Assembly: GCA_037126765.1 (NCBI GenBank)
Contig: JBBCBC010000021.1
Location: forward strand, 24,259,434 to 24,323,433
DNA from: Stenogyne calaminthoides
Taxonomy: Eukaryota > Streptophyta > Magnoliopsida > Lamiales > Lamiaceae
Direction: 5' to 3'
Length of the DNA stretch: 64,000 nt
Of the stretch, positions 12,242 to 24,600 are shown one piece after another. The translations under genes and the position numbers were made by a program. Numbering within the stretch: the first letter of the stretch is position 1; each line of letters begins with the position of its first letter. The notes beneath the pieces are model-generated. The model did no database searches. It had not been told where the DNA came from and was given only the letters and a program-made list of their open reading frames with translations.

Positions 12242-12720
12242 CAAGTTTATGAATGTAAAGAGCCTCCTCTTCATAGTCTTTGTTGTCATTCCCGTTGAAT
12301 GCAACCACACACAAAAAATGTATAGTTGCAGGGACGCAGAGCTCATCGATGTAAACATTTACCATCTCTTGAGCGGCCATTTGAGTAAGTTTGGATGAGA
12401 AACTAAGAATTTTGGATACTTGGAATGTTTTGAAGATTTGAAAAAAATTGGAAATTTTCGAGGGCTAGAAAGTGTAAAGTGAGGAATTTGGATGAAGAAA
12501 AAACTTGTAAGGAAGGAATCGAATCGAACCTCAACCAATTCCCATACCGGCAGAATCTCCTCATCAGAAGAGGAGGAAATAGTGAACAAATTCGCAATGG
12601 GAGCGCTGAAGGTCATCGGAGTTTGTCATCGAAGTGATAAAGGAAGATAACATAAACCAAAACGACAAAAGGCAATAAAGGATGAAATCAGAGAGTTTAC
12701 CTAAAACATTCGTCGGAGAT
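12242..12720 (-). pseudogene. Unidentified plant gene-like fragment (two possible exons)
   Basis: I do not recognise this gene. On the minus strand an ATG at 12614-12616 opens a frame starting MTFSAPIANLF, with a serine/acidic run ISSSSDEE, up to a possible donor CCG|GTATGG near 12547. A second possible exon near 12380-12250 reads MAAQEMVNVYIDELC. Upstream, AG|GTAAAC near 12703 could be a leader intron donor. The arrangement resembles the 5' end of a plant gene, but no downstream exons are visible because the neighbouring copia DNA starts at about 12240. It could be a captured or truncated gene end, or chance open frames. Confidence 0.3.
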
Positions 12721-13129
12721 TTAGATTAGAAAGATTGCAAGAGAAAGGAAAGATGGAGCGTGAAAGTAAAATTTTGAAACGAAGACTTATGGTCATATTT
12801 ATAAAAATTGGGGAGGTGCTGACTTGTAAAAATCCGACAAAATTCTAGGCTAGAAAGAAAATACCAAGGAAATAAGGGTAGCATGGTTTCCACGCAGGCG
12901 GTCAGCCTAGTTGCGCCCATTCGAAATCGCACATCCCCCGCGCAAATCGTCATTACCAACCGTCCACTACGCCAACTAAAGCATATTCTCGAGGCACCGA
13001 TTACGGGATTCGAAGTGTCGAATCAGATAAGTCACACACATGGTCAGAAACGATCTTGTCCAACAGACGTTAAATAAGGAACCAACTTGCTACTCGTCAC
13101 CCCAATTCGATCAGCGACCTGGGGGCAAT
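12721..13129. other. Non-coding stretch leading into a gypsy-like LTR
   Basis: No supported gene. The last bases before 13130 read cctgggggcaat, a purine-rich run typical of the tract in front of a Ty3/gypsy 3' LTR. Part of this stretch may therefore be the 3' internal end of that element. Open frames here show no family similarity. Confidence 0.4.
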
Positions 13130-13804
13130 TGTTGTACCCCATGTCGCCATCTAGCGACATGTGGACATCGACCATGACGTGGATGCCGGTCAACCAAACC
13201 CTTGGAAGAGATCATTTATCAACGATTAAATACAAGTATTGATGATCACCAATAGTCACCGATGACCGTACAGGGATGACCAGACAACGTCATAAAAATA
13301 CGATAACATCGCCCAAAGCAACTTGAAAATGGTTTGGGAATTGTCATAAGTGACGACGAACGAAGCCCAGTGAGGAAGACTTCATAACTAGGGAAATAGA
13401 TCATGTCACGCCGACTATGGAAACATGAAACAATTCAGGAAGCAAGAATCGCGATGTAAAAGTCGCCGCACCAGACCAGGACCACTACAACCTCACATAT
13501 TTATTGCTGGCATAATTCAAGAGCTTAATACACGCCCCATTAATAATTGTAATTAATGACTTGTAAAGCTTATAAATATATGTTTAACTCACAATGAAAA
13601 GGTAGAAACTTTTAACACAAAAAAGACATAAGTGCAAACCTTAATACTTGATTTCTTGTTCAATTGTTCATTCCTACAGATTGCTTGTTATTTATTATTA
13701 TTTGTTGCTCTAAACTAAATAATCTAGGTAACAATAGTTCTAAATATCTCGAGTATGAGTAATATAAAACTACAAAGTTACGAGTTCCTGTTTTTGCCCC
13801 TACA
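13130..13804 (+). mobile_element. Ty3/gypsy-like LTR (3' end of a deleted element)
   Basis: A 675-bp segment that starts TGTTGTACCCC and ends CCCCTACA (TG...CA), directly after the purine tract gggggcaat. It contains a TATA-like stretch (cttataaatatatg, about 13568) followed by a leader-like part, which fits LTR promoter architecture. A short perfect hairpin, catgtcgc-catcta-gcgacatg, lies at 13140-13161. No second copy is in the window, so it is a remnant 3' end or a solo LTR. Family assignment rests on the tract and termini only. Confidence 0.5.
13140..13161. other. Perfect 8-bp stem hairpin near the LTR start
   Basis: catgtcgc and gcgacatg flank a 6-base spacer. It lies ten bases inside the gypsy-like LTR. 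Confidence 0.7.
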
Positions 13805-14114
13805 ACCATTTTGCTGATAATTAGACGTTGAGGGTGTTCTGGGGTTTAGAAAGACATTCAGTCTTGGAACTAATAATTTAAGGTCATATATTACTCTATA
13901 ATATCCTTAGAGCATGTTGTAGTACAAAAACATCTTACTACTTTTACACTTTAAAAATGAGCCATACACCTCAAAATAATTTTTTTTTTCTGGGTAAAAA
14001 TTTATATACATATAATTTTAGAGTTGTTTTTATGTGAAAATTTTCACATGTGAAAAAAAAAATGTGAATCACATAGTAAAGAGAAAGGTTAGTGAATAAA
14101 ATAAGTATTAAAGG

Positions 14115-14180
14115 ACTTTGTGGCCTGATGGTTGGTTGTTGCTTCTTTGGATTGCTAGCTTGACGTAGGTTTGATTCCTT
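14115..14180 (+). repeat. Possible tRNA-derived SINE head (A and B box remnants)
   Basis: tggcctgatggttgg (about 14121) resembles a tRNA A box, and aggtttgattcc (14166-14177) a B box, at a suitable distance of about 45 bp. It does not fold as a full tRNA cloverleaf, so a decayed tRNA-derived SINE is the more likely reading. Confidence 0.3.
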
Positions 14181-14758
14181 TTTATTACAAAATAATTTTT
14201 TTCCATGTTTTTACTCTGTAAATAAAAAAATGTAAAATCAATTGTTCTCTAGAATCGAACTGTGGTTAGAAAAGAAGTTTAGAAGTAGACATACCAGTAT
14301 GACACATTAAATATCTATTAAATAAGTTTCTCATTAATTTATTTAGCTTTTTTTAAAAAAAAAAAAACTACTGACAAAAAATATGGTTAACCATATATAA
14401 TTAGTGTCATGACTCACCAATCTGAATACTTGATGTACACATTTTGAATGTTCATCTAACTTTAAAATTTATAAACACACACTCTCCAAAACTTAAAGTA
14501 ATTCTTGTCAAATCGTTTGCTCATGTATATATTTTTTTAATTAGTAGTTTTACAAAAGATCTAATAATTAGCACATAAATACGAGTCCACACCTTTTTGT
14601 CCTGGAAAAGCAGTTTCAAAAGTTTTCCAATGTGTTTTCTCCATATATCATTTAGAAGTATGAAGTAGCATTTCCCTTCTAGTCGTTTTGGAAGCATTTC
14701 TTGTATCATAAATTCGAAACATAGAAAAGTCAAGTTCTGAAGGGTTATTAATTTAAAT

Positions 14759-15090
14759 GAAAGTAGTATTACATGCAAAGCATAAATAGTGTTATAGGCA
14801 AAACATAACAATATTACATAAAAAATGTAATAGTATTAAGAAAAAAATAAATTCTAAAAGGTATTAAATGCAAAACTGAAGCAACATTACAAACAAAATA
14901 TAATAGTATTACATTCAAAACATACAAAAAAGTATTTATGAAGAGTAATTAAACCAAAACAGAAGCAATATTACAAGCAAAATATAACAATATTACATTC
15001 AAAACATAAGAAAAATGTAAAATTTAAAAGTTATAAAATCAAAATGGAAGTAGTATTACGATTAAAATGTAACAGTATTACGTGCAAGAA
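14759..15090. repeat. Degenerate AT-rich tandem repeat, unit about 83-120 bp
   Basis: Four related units start at about 14759, 14879, 14962 and 15047. Each begins like gaagtagtattac and contains aaaataacaatattac-like text followed by aaaacata. The last three starts are 83 and 85 bp apart. The first unit carries about 35 extra bases. Confidence 0.65.
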
Positions 15091-16200
15091 TATTTGAGTA
15101 ACCATGAGATCATATCCTACTCTATGTTCTGGGTTGTAACCACTTTATTTTCCATCCCATGGTTTATTGAATTTAACCTTGAATCACAACTATGGATTTA
15201 AGCATACCAAATTAATCTAGTCTTGAGTCAGACTTTTAATGTAGTTGAGTCGATTAATATCAATGAAGATTGAAACTGAAACAAAAGTCTATCCACAAAT
15301 AAGCAAAAACTATAAAATAAATGCAGACAAATGAGAAATGCAGAGACACAATGAAGAGATAAGAGTATTTGCCTAGACTGTAACCTATTCTCCGACCCCG
15401 CATAATCCCGAACAATATTTACAACAACTTTTTACATTTATTTGGTATTAAAAATCAAATTAACAATATGTCATCAAAGTCATATCAAATTATCAACAAA
15501 AGAACTAAAACATTTGCAAATAAGCCGACCACTTAATTTTATCATGTATATATGATAAACAAATACAAAAGTTCACAAACAATCATAATACAATAATAAA
15601 TTGTTGAATTGATGAATAAAAAAATGAAGAATTTACCTTGAAAACTGAGGAATTGAAGAATCTTACTTAAAGAACCTTAATGACATGCGAGAGAAGAGAC
15701 AACGAATAAGGGGAGAAAATAGCGACGAATTTGTCAAAGCACTCCAGTCAGGCCGATATTAAAGGTTTAACAATGTGTCGCTGTAGCATAATGTTAAGAA
15801 AGTTTTATTTTATTTTTTTACTAAGCCAATTAAGAAAATTTGTAAACTTTATCACTGTTTTAGTTATGTAATGAACCGATGAATAAAATAATTAATAATT
15901 AGCTTGGTAAAGTTTGAAATTTTTTTTGAATAAAAAAAGTCAAGGTGCCCGATTAACCATCGGGCCATATTAAAAGTTCTTTTCTTTTCTTTTTTTTTTT
16001 CTTTAGCGAACGCCAGATTAAAGATTAGGCATTTAAAATTTAAAATCCAAATAAAATCTAGCCTAGTGACTCTAATCCGAACGTTGGTCGAAACTCGAAA
16101 TAAGAGCTCTAGACCACAGCAGCAGTAAATTCGAAATAAAATTGAACATCAAGGGCAGAAATGGAAAGTAATTGAAACCAGATTCCATATAGTACAAAAG

Positions 16201-17023
16201 GGCCCACAGACCCTCCCTCATAAAATCATATACTACCAAACTTACAATTAACTTTCCGTTGCCTCCATACTATCTTTACTTTCACTCTCTCTCTTACTTT
16301 GTTGGTGCTGAAAGGCACTGCACTCCCACCACCGACCACTGCTTTCCCCTCTCTCTCCTAGGGTTGCTGCATTGCTCTTTCCGGCGCGGTTTTTGCTCTC
16401 TCCGTTTCAAAAATTTATAGCAGAGGAAGCAGGTAGGGCAGGCAGAGAGAGATTTTTAACTTTGGCAACTTTGTTTGGTCTGTTTCTGTACCCATTTCTG
16501 ATTTCTGAAGCTTCGACCGGTGCCGTTGCTGATGCATTGTTGATCTTCTTTTGCTGAACGGCTACAAGTTTGTCTCTTGAACTAGGATCGTTTCCTATGT
16601 GTTGGTAATTCTATACAAACACTTAAACTTGGTCTCTGAAATGCTTAGATATCTTTTTTTGTTTATATATCTTTTGGTTCTAGTTCGGGATGGGTGGGGG
16701 TTCTGGTTGGTTTGTAATGCCGTGAGATGACTTTCCAGAAAATGAGCTGCACTCATCTTCTTTGTAAACCCCCAAACGTGAAGATAACGCCCTTGCATTT
16801 CTTTTTTTCTATTTGCGTCTCACGATTTTGAAAATGTTCCATTTTCCGTAGCTAAATAGGAGAATGCGCATCGGTATATCTGTATTATTCAGTAAGCAAG
16901 CACATTGTCGGTGTATGTGTTCCTGCTATTTCATGATAATTTCTATACAAATAAGATCATGTTTTTTTTTTCCAGTTTTCATCTCTTTAGTGTCATACTT
17001 GGTTGAGGAAAGGGTATACAAAT
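16201..17023 (+). promoter_or_regulatory. Putative promoter and 5' leader of the callose synthase gene
   Basis: A weak TATA-like stretch (tcataaaatcatata, about 16218) is followed by a CT-rich run (ctctctctctta near 16288), as is common in plant 5' leaders. The start codon is 700 bp further on. A polypyrimidine tract ending in ttttttttccag (about 16965-16976) looks like the acceptor of a 5' UTR intron. A possible donor is gcag|gtaggg near 16430. Exact transcript ends cannot be fixed from sequence alone. Confidence 0.35.
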
Positions 17024-20000
17024 ATGGCATCACGAGGAGGGCCATCTCAGCAGAGTCCACAGCTGCAACGGCGGATCACCCGCACACAGACGGTGGGGAA
17101 TCTTGGAGAGTCTATTTTTGACAGTGAAGTAGTTCCTTCATCTCTAGTAGAAATTGCCCCCATTCTACGTGTTGCCAATGAAGTCGAGCCTAGCAACCCC
17201 CGTGTTGCATACCTATGTAAGCCTAGAATAATAATGTTTTTATACATATGTATATATTGTAGTGCCTATTTGTGCTTCATTAGATTTCATTTTGATGCAA
17301 AATTCTATTATTAAGGTTAATATTACGTGTCAGAGAAATATGTTGTTGCTGAGTGGATGAGAGTGTCTAGTTGGCTTCGGTTTTTTTCTTCGCTGAATAA
17401 AAGCAGAAAGCAATATCCCATGGATATGTATTTTCTTTTGTGTTTATACAGTTGATCTTGTGAATATATGGTTTCTGTTAGTAATGATGTTTCCTCTTTA
17501 TATAACAAGATCCACTAGAGATGCATTTATTTAAGATTTGCAGCATTGAATTGTTAACGTCAGCAATTGCTAGCGTGTTTAACATTTCTCTCAGTCTCTT
17601 TTGTCAATTGCTAGATTGACCCTTTTCAGTTACCAAGAACATGTAATTATTGTTATATATGTGTATGTAAATATATTTGTCCTTTTCTCTGCTCAGATAC
17701 AAACAATCTTTGGAAGCTAATCTAGTTTTCGTGCCTTTTCAAAGAATCTAGTCTAAGAATTTCTTGATACACACGCTTCAGCTATCTCACTTCTTCTCCT
17801 ATTATAGCTCCTGATGCTTTTAAATATTCTACCTGAGCTTGAAGACTTATGAAGTTTATTCTTTAAGTTCATTTGTCATTTTCTTGAAGTATCTTAAGCA
17901 TCAAATCTTTAATCATGCAGGTAGGTTTTATGCTTTTGAGAAAGCTCATAGGCTGGATCCTACTTCAAGTGGTCGTGGTGTTCGTCAATTTAAAACAGCT
18001 CTTTTGCAACGTTTAGAAAGGGTAAGTATGAGACACCTTCTATTGTATATTTGTATGATTTTGTATTTCTCGTTGAATTCCAAAAGTTTGATGGGGATTT
18101 CTCCTTTATTTGATTTTGAAAATGTCAGGAAAAATCTCCCTTCTCATTCTCTGTTTGTTGCTTAAATTATTTTTATTTCTTTAAAAAAGTATTTCCGTAC
18201 ATATTTTTATCATGCATTTTCATTCTTGATATGCATATCTTATTCAGAATCGTTTTATTCATGAATGCTTTTTCAGGAAAATGATCCCACCTTGATGGGA
18301 AGAGTTAAAAAAAGTGATGCACGTGAAATGCAGAGCTTTTATCAGCATTATTACAAAAAATATATTCAAGCTTTGCAAAATGCTGCTGACAAAGCTGATC
18401 GGTGAGATTTTTTTAATAATGCATCATTTTTCCTTCTTTGCTGGTGCAAATGTTGTAACTGATTTCTTGTTTCTACAGAAGATAACATCTTTTATTCCTT
18501 TGCCCTTAACTTCTGAAAATGTTCAGCGCACAGCTTACAAAAGCATACCAAACAGCTAATGTTCTCTTTGAAGTTTTGAAGGCAGTTAATCAGACACAGT
18601 CTGTGGAAGTCGATCGTGAGGTATATAGATTATGTTCAATAATTTATTTGCATTTATTTACTTGGCTTCTTTTTTCTGTTTATAATTTTCTTTTCCCCTT
18701 AAGCTTGCTTTCTTGGAGCAGCCATGAGTGGAACCACTGTATATTGTCTTGGTTCTTTCCTTTGAATCTGAATACTTGATTGATTTCTATGCAATATACA
18801 CACAGATATTGGAAACACACGACAAAGTTGCAGAGAAGACAGAAATCTATGTCCCTTATAATATTCTACCTCTAGATCCTGATAGTGCAAATCAGGCAAT
18901 TATGAAATATCCAGAGGTTCATAATTTAACAAATCTCCTATTATTTATTTATCTCACGCTTTGATGATTTCACATTTATTATATTGCCTGACATAAAAAA
19001 TATGCAGATTCAAGCTGCTGTTCATGCGCTTCGGAATACCAGAGGTCTTCCTTGGCCGAAGGATTATAAGAAGAAAAAAGATGAAGACATCCTTGATTGG
19101 CTTCAAGCTATGTTTGGTTTCCAGGTGAAATAGCCCAACTTCTGCTAACATCTACTCCTTTTGAAATGATTATGCTGCTTATGTTATGCATCAAATGTTT
19201 GTACTGTAGTTAAAATGCTGGCCTCACATTGCTATTGACTGCTGATTAATTTGCAGAAAGATAGTGTGGCAAATCAAAGGGAGCATTTGATTTTGCTACT
19301 TGCAAATGTTCATATACGACAATTTCCCAAGCCAGATCAACAACCCAAGGTTTACCTTCTGGAACTCTATGTCCTTTTCTTTGATAAGGCTTTGTGAATC
19401 ACTTTTATTTGCTCCTGTATGAACTCAAACTGAACAGTTCACAACCTAAGGTTAGCTACTTCATGATGTACCTAAAAGGATCAGCTTTTGCATTCTTTCC
19501 TTGGTCTCTGCTGCTATGCTTGAGAGTATAGAGATTAAGTTTTGCCTTTGTCTTGTGAACATATGGTGGAAAGAAGTTGAATCACAATTTCAATTGAAGC
19601 TACTCTGAACTTCAAGTCATTTCACTTAAAATGAGAACATATTATTTACTAGTGACTATTATTTTCTTTGTTTTGTGTGCGTGGAAGGGGGTTGTATTCA
19701 GCTTTATCTCATATTCTTATGGGTAAGGAAAACTGTATAACAATCTTATCTGTTTTAGTTGGATGAGCGTGCTCTAGATGAAGTGATGAAGAAGATTTTC
19801 AAGAATTACAAGAAGTGGTGCAAGTATTTGGATCGCAAAAGTAGCCTGTGGTAAGATTCAAATTCAAACACTGTCATATAGACAATGATATTCTACTTTC
19901 TTTCATGATATGATAATCCAAGACTCAGTTAATTAATATGAACTTTTACGTCTTAGGGTCAAACATGAGTACACTTTCTTACACTTTGCTTAATGGATAT

Positions 20001-21690
20001 AACGTTTCAGTGTCAATAAGATTAGAAAGCAAAGAAGTCGCAGTTTCACTACCTGGTATAAATTTCAATAGATGACATTTTAGAGACACATGATTGTACT
20101 GACGAGTCCTTGTTTACACCCATAGTGGATGATGAATAGTTTGACTGAAGGGTTAATGGAACTCTAGTTATCTATATTGTGCAGAAGTATTTAGCGTTAC
20201 AATAACAGAGTGAAGGCTTTTATAGATGCCTGTATTTCCTGTGATTCTAAATTATACATCTGCGAGTTAAATCTAATCATATAATTCCGGTTTAGTCTAC
20301 AAAATTGAGAAGAGGGACATCTTTTCCTAATCACTGGCTTTGATTTGAGGAGAGCTACGTTGATCTGTTGCCTGTCTACAAAAAAAAAAAAACTTTTTGA
20401 GTGAACTATAACTTGTTCTTTCTCTACATAGTAGACAGTTGATTACATTGACTTGTATCAAATTGCAGGTTACCCACGATACAACAGGAAGTGCAACAGC
20501 GTAAGTTGCTATATATGGGGCTCTATCTTCTAATATGGGGAGAAGCTGCCAATTTAAGATTTATGCCAGAGTGCCTCTGCTACATCTACCATCACGTATG
20601 CTTTTGAGATTCTTATTTTCTTAATCTCTAGATTAAAGCTGAGATGAATGATTCCTGTGGTTTCTTTTAGCTTCAGATTAGCATAATAGTTATATCCTGT
20701 CACTTTTGGGGTACCCTTTTATTGCTAATTTCGGGGACGTGAAAAAGCTCAGGATATTGTGTTTATGTGACGATATAAATTAAATCAAATATATAATACT
20801 CTGTCATGATTGTCCTATATGCTCAATTCATACATATGGTACAATTCTAAAATCAAAGATAATTTGATTGTTCTCTACGTTTGTATGCTTTTTAATGCAT
20901 GCTCAATTGCTATTGTATACTATTATATCATTCTTATGTTTATTCAGTACTCGTATGTTTTTTTCTAAAAACATTATATTTTTTTAATATCCTATTTCAC
21001 CTTTCACAGTGATGTTTTTGTTCATTATTGTGTATTATAATGCAATTTTTTTTTTATCTATCTTCGTTCAGTTTACTAATTCTCTGATATTTGTTACGGA
21101 ATTACTATTTAATCAGATATTTTAGAACCATCTTTAATATGAAAGGAATATACTTACTTCCGAACTGGATATTAGTAATCATTTTGGGGTTTTTCATTTC
21201 AGATGGCCTTTGAGCTTTATGGTATGCTTGCTGGAAATGTTAGCCCAATGACTGGTGAAAATGTGAAACCAGCATATGGAGGAGAGGAAGAGGCTTTCCT
21301 TAAAAAGGTTGTCACGCCAATTTATGAAGTGATTGCTCAGGTACACTAAGGATTGGATTAATTTCTTACCCATTTTGTTTTGCTATTTGATGATGATTTT
21401 TCTTTTAAGGGGAAAAATATCAAATTAATCCTTTTGTTTTCCAGGAAGCTGCTAGAAGCAAAATAGCAAAATCAAAACATTCACAGTGGAGAAATTATGA
21501 TGATCTGAATGAGTACTTTTGGTAATATTTATCCATTATTTTCATGGGTATGCCTATCTTTCAAATGTTTTACTTGATTTTCTAAAAAAATTGTAGGTCT
21601 GTGGATTGTTTCCGTTTAGGATGGCCTATGCGGGCTGATGCTGATTTTTTCTGTAAGCTTGTGAATCCACTTCAGGATGAAAAAAATGGG
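17024..21690 (+). CDS. CALS3: Callose synthase exons 1-12 (residues 1-454)
   Basis: Exons: 17024-17216, 17921-18021, 18277-18401, 18527-18620, 18806-18916, 19008-19124, 19257-19349, 19759-19850, 20469-20595, 21203-21340, 21445-21521, 21597-21690. Exons 1-7 form the N-terminal helical Vta1-like part, with CRFYAFEKAHRLDPTSSGRG, QSFYQHYYKKYIQAL and YVPYNILPLDPDSANQAI. Exons 9-11 form the FKS1-type domain, with LLYMGLYLLIWGEAANLRFM and NVSPMTGENVKPAYGG. Exon 12 holds CFRLGWPMRADADFF. Every junction is in frame; for example exon 1 ends one base into a cysteine codon that exon 2 completes. No damage is seen in this part. Confidence 0.92.
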
Positions 21691-24600
21691 GTAAGAATGG
21701 CATTGGCATTTTCATCTTATACTATGCATGTGTTGGAGTGTTTTGACTTTGGGTATTATGGGCCACAGGGTTCAAATTATACGCCTTTGATGGGCTAATA
21801 TTTTTCGTCATTTTACTTGCAATATGAACTGGGCTAATAAAATTAAGCTGGGCTTCCTAATTATTTGCTTGTTTTTAAACATGATTGCTTAAATAAAAAC
21901 ATAAAAAGGCACAGTGCTTATATAAGTTAGCATAGGAAAATGTTGATGAGTAGTTATCTTTTGGAGCATTCTTTAGGAACTACTCCCTCCGTCCCATTTG
22001 AACCTTCACACTTTGACCGGTACACATATTAAAAAAAAGTGGCTTTGTTGACTTTTTAAAGGGGATGGAGGGTGGAGATTGTGGGGTGGAGATTGTAAGA
22101 TTCTTTTCCATATTTGGAGTGTGCAACTTGAAATGGGACGGACCGAAATGGAAAGTGTGCAACTTCAAATGGGACGGAGGGAATATAATTTATTAATTGG
22201 ACATGTAAGTCCATGGTCATGTTTTATGTGTCTTGAGCATCAGTCTCTCTCTTTCTCCCCCACCTTTTTTTATCTAGTTCTCTTCACTTCATATAGGTGT
22301 ACATCTCTTCCTTTAGCCCTGTACTAGATAATGTATTTATATAAGATCATTTGTTGTTGGGTGGTCATAAGAAATTTGAACATTATAATACAAAAGACAG
22401 TTGACAGGGACCATCACTAATTCAATATTTACTTAAAATGGAAAAGTTCGGTTTCTATTTACTTTTGCATTCACTCTAATCAAATTATGATCCCATCATG
22501 TTTAGATTTGACGCCCATATTATGCTCAACACACCCATAGTTGTCCTTAAACCTAACTATATGAATTATTGGCCTTGGGGCTTAGTTTGCAAGCTTTGTC
22601 TTGCAAGCTTTGTTAGACACTTGGAGCACTACAAAGTCCACTAATGGCACTTAATTAAACTTTATTTAGTCCTTGACAAATGCAAGAAACCAAGCACGGT
22701 GCTTCTGAAATTCCTATATTTAACAGAAAAACCTTACAATTTTTGACCTCCACATTCTTCAGTTTCGTTTATTGGGAGGCTGATAAGGACGATATATCGC
22801 TGAGGCCAAGGAAATAGATAGTTTACTTCCATAAAAGATTTAATCATATAGATTTGGTCGATAATGAAAAAGGAGTCTGTGGAGGCCATGCAAATGGGAA
22901 GATCTTGAATCTTGATTGATTCATTTATCACTTCTTACTTAGAATGTTACCACCCTACTTAGCATATTAGTATACATAATGTGTCTGCCTATTGCATTAG
23001 GATATAACTTAGTAGAATTTTATAATTTACATGTTTGCTAGGCAGGATTATTTTCTATGGGGTTGAATAATAGAAGAATGATCAGGCCATCTTGATTTGC
23101 GAGGTTGCCAATCTTCGCACCCACATGGACGAGAAAGACTAACCAGAATAAAGAAAGCTATTGCTAAAATATCAGAGCAGCTTACAATTTACAAATTTAT
23201 GAACCTGTGGCAGAATCAAACAACACCATGATCGTTCTTATTTCCTTCAATTCAGTAAAATTGAATACTGACCCTTTTCTATAACCGATGCCCTCTTCTG
23301 ATGTTCGTCATTAACTTGATTGATTTAGCAGTGCTTGTGTATACATTTATTGCACATTTCTCAAGATAACTGAATGTAACTTTCTGTGAACTAGGAAAGT
23401 AGGCCTATGAGAGATCGGTGGGTGGGGAAAGTCGATTTTGTTGAGATCCGATCTTTTTGGCATATCTTTAGAAGCTTCAACAGAATGTGGAGTTTCTTCA
23501 TTTTGTGCTTGCAGGTGTATTCTTTGAACTTGCTAACTTTTTCATGCAGTCATTACCCTTTTTACATTTCATTTTTGCTATGATATTGACATTTTTACCC
23601 TCTGTCACCGACCAAGGCTATGATCATCGTTGCTTGGAATGGTTCTGGTCAGCCAAGTTCAGCGTTTAAACCCAAGGTGTTCAACAAAGTATTAAGCGTA
23701 TTTATAACTGCTGCAATATTGAAACTTGGTCAAGGTATGTTTTACATTTCTTTCTTTCTCTGCAGTAGGCAAATATGACATCTTTCTGCTTTGGAACAAT
23801 TTTCTTAAGTTATAGTACATTCTTAATGTTGATCACGTAATCTTCTCCACTATTGATAACTAAAAGATTCTTACAAGAATGTAACTAAGACTTTTGACAC
23901 ACTATACCCAATTCTGAAATAAATTGTTTTTGGAATTGATCAACCGATTGAATGGTTGAAATGTATTTTTTTTCTTTTGGAGTAACTTGAGCTTATTCTA
24001 GATTGCCATTGGTAACATTTCAACGGCTGCTTTGGAAAACTATATTGATTTGACCTGGATTTTCTCAATATTTTTTGGCCATGTTTCTTAGCGTGCAATG
24101 CCTCCGCTGTTTCATACTCCCTCTTTTTCAAAATAAATGTCCTTTTAGACTCTAAATTTTCATCCAAATTATTTGCCCTTTTATCTAATTTCACCCCCTT
24201 TCTTCCCAATTTACCCCCACCCAAATATCTCTAAGAATTTGTTAATTTTATTTTATTTTATTAAGAGTAAAAATTTTAGTAAGTAGAGAAGACACCATTT
24301 TGTAAGTAGTATTAATGTGCAAGGAAATGAAGGAGAGGAGATATAAGATAGGAGAGAGAAAGATTGAGTAAGGGTAATTTTTTTTGTGTAAATCAGTAGA
24401 AGGACATTTATTATGACAGTATTGATTTTCTAGTTATATATCTCCATCTATCAGAAATCTTGTGCTCTCACTTGTAATGTCCATATGATTGTTAATTGCA
24501 GCAATCCTTGATGTAATCCTGAGTTGGAAAGCTAGAAGGAGCATGTCCTTCCATGTCAAGCTACGCTATATTCTAAAGGCTGTGTGTGCTGCTGCATGGG

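Larger units (their letters stand above)
13805..16200. other. Intergenic AT-rich region upstream of the callose synthase gene
   Basis: No supported protein gene. It contains a SINE-like head (14115-14180), a degenerate tandem repeat (14759-15090) and many A/T runs. The 96-residue minus-strand frame at 14521-14811 has no recognisable features and partly overlaps the repeat. Nothing else can be named. Confidence 0.6.

Noticed and set aside
14115..14180. A real tRNA gene
   Set aside because: Boxes A and B are imperfect and no cloverleaf or acceptor stem can be formed.
14521..14811. 96-residue minus-strand frame as a gene
   Set aside because: No recognisable motif, very AT-rich, overlaps the start of a degenerate tandem repeat.
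22079..22327. 82-residue plus-strand frame
   Set aside because: Lies mostly in the Stowaway MITE of intron 12.
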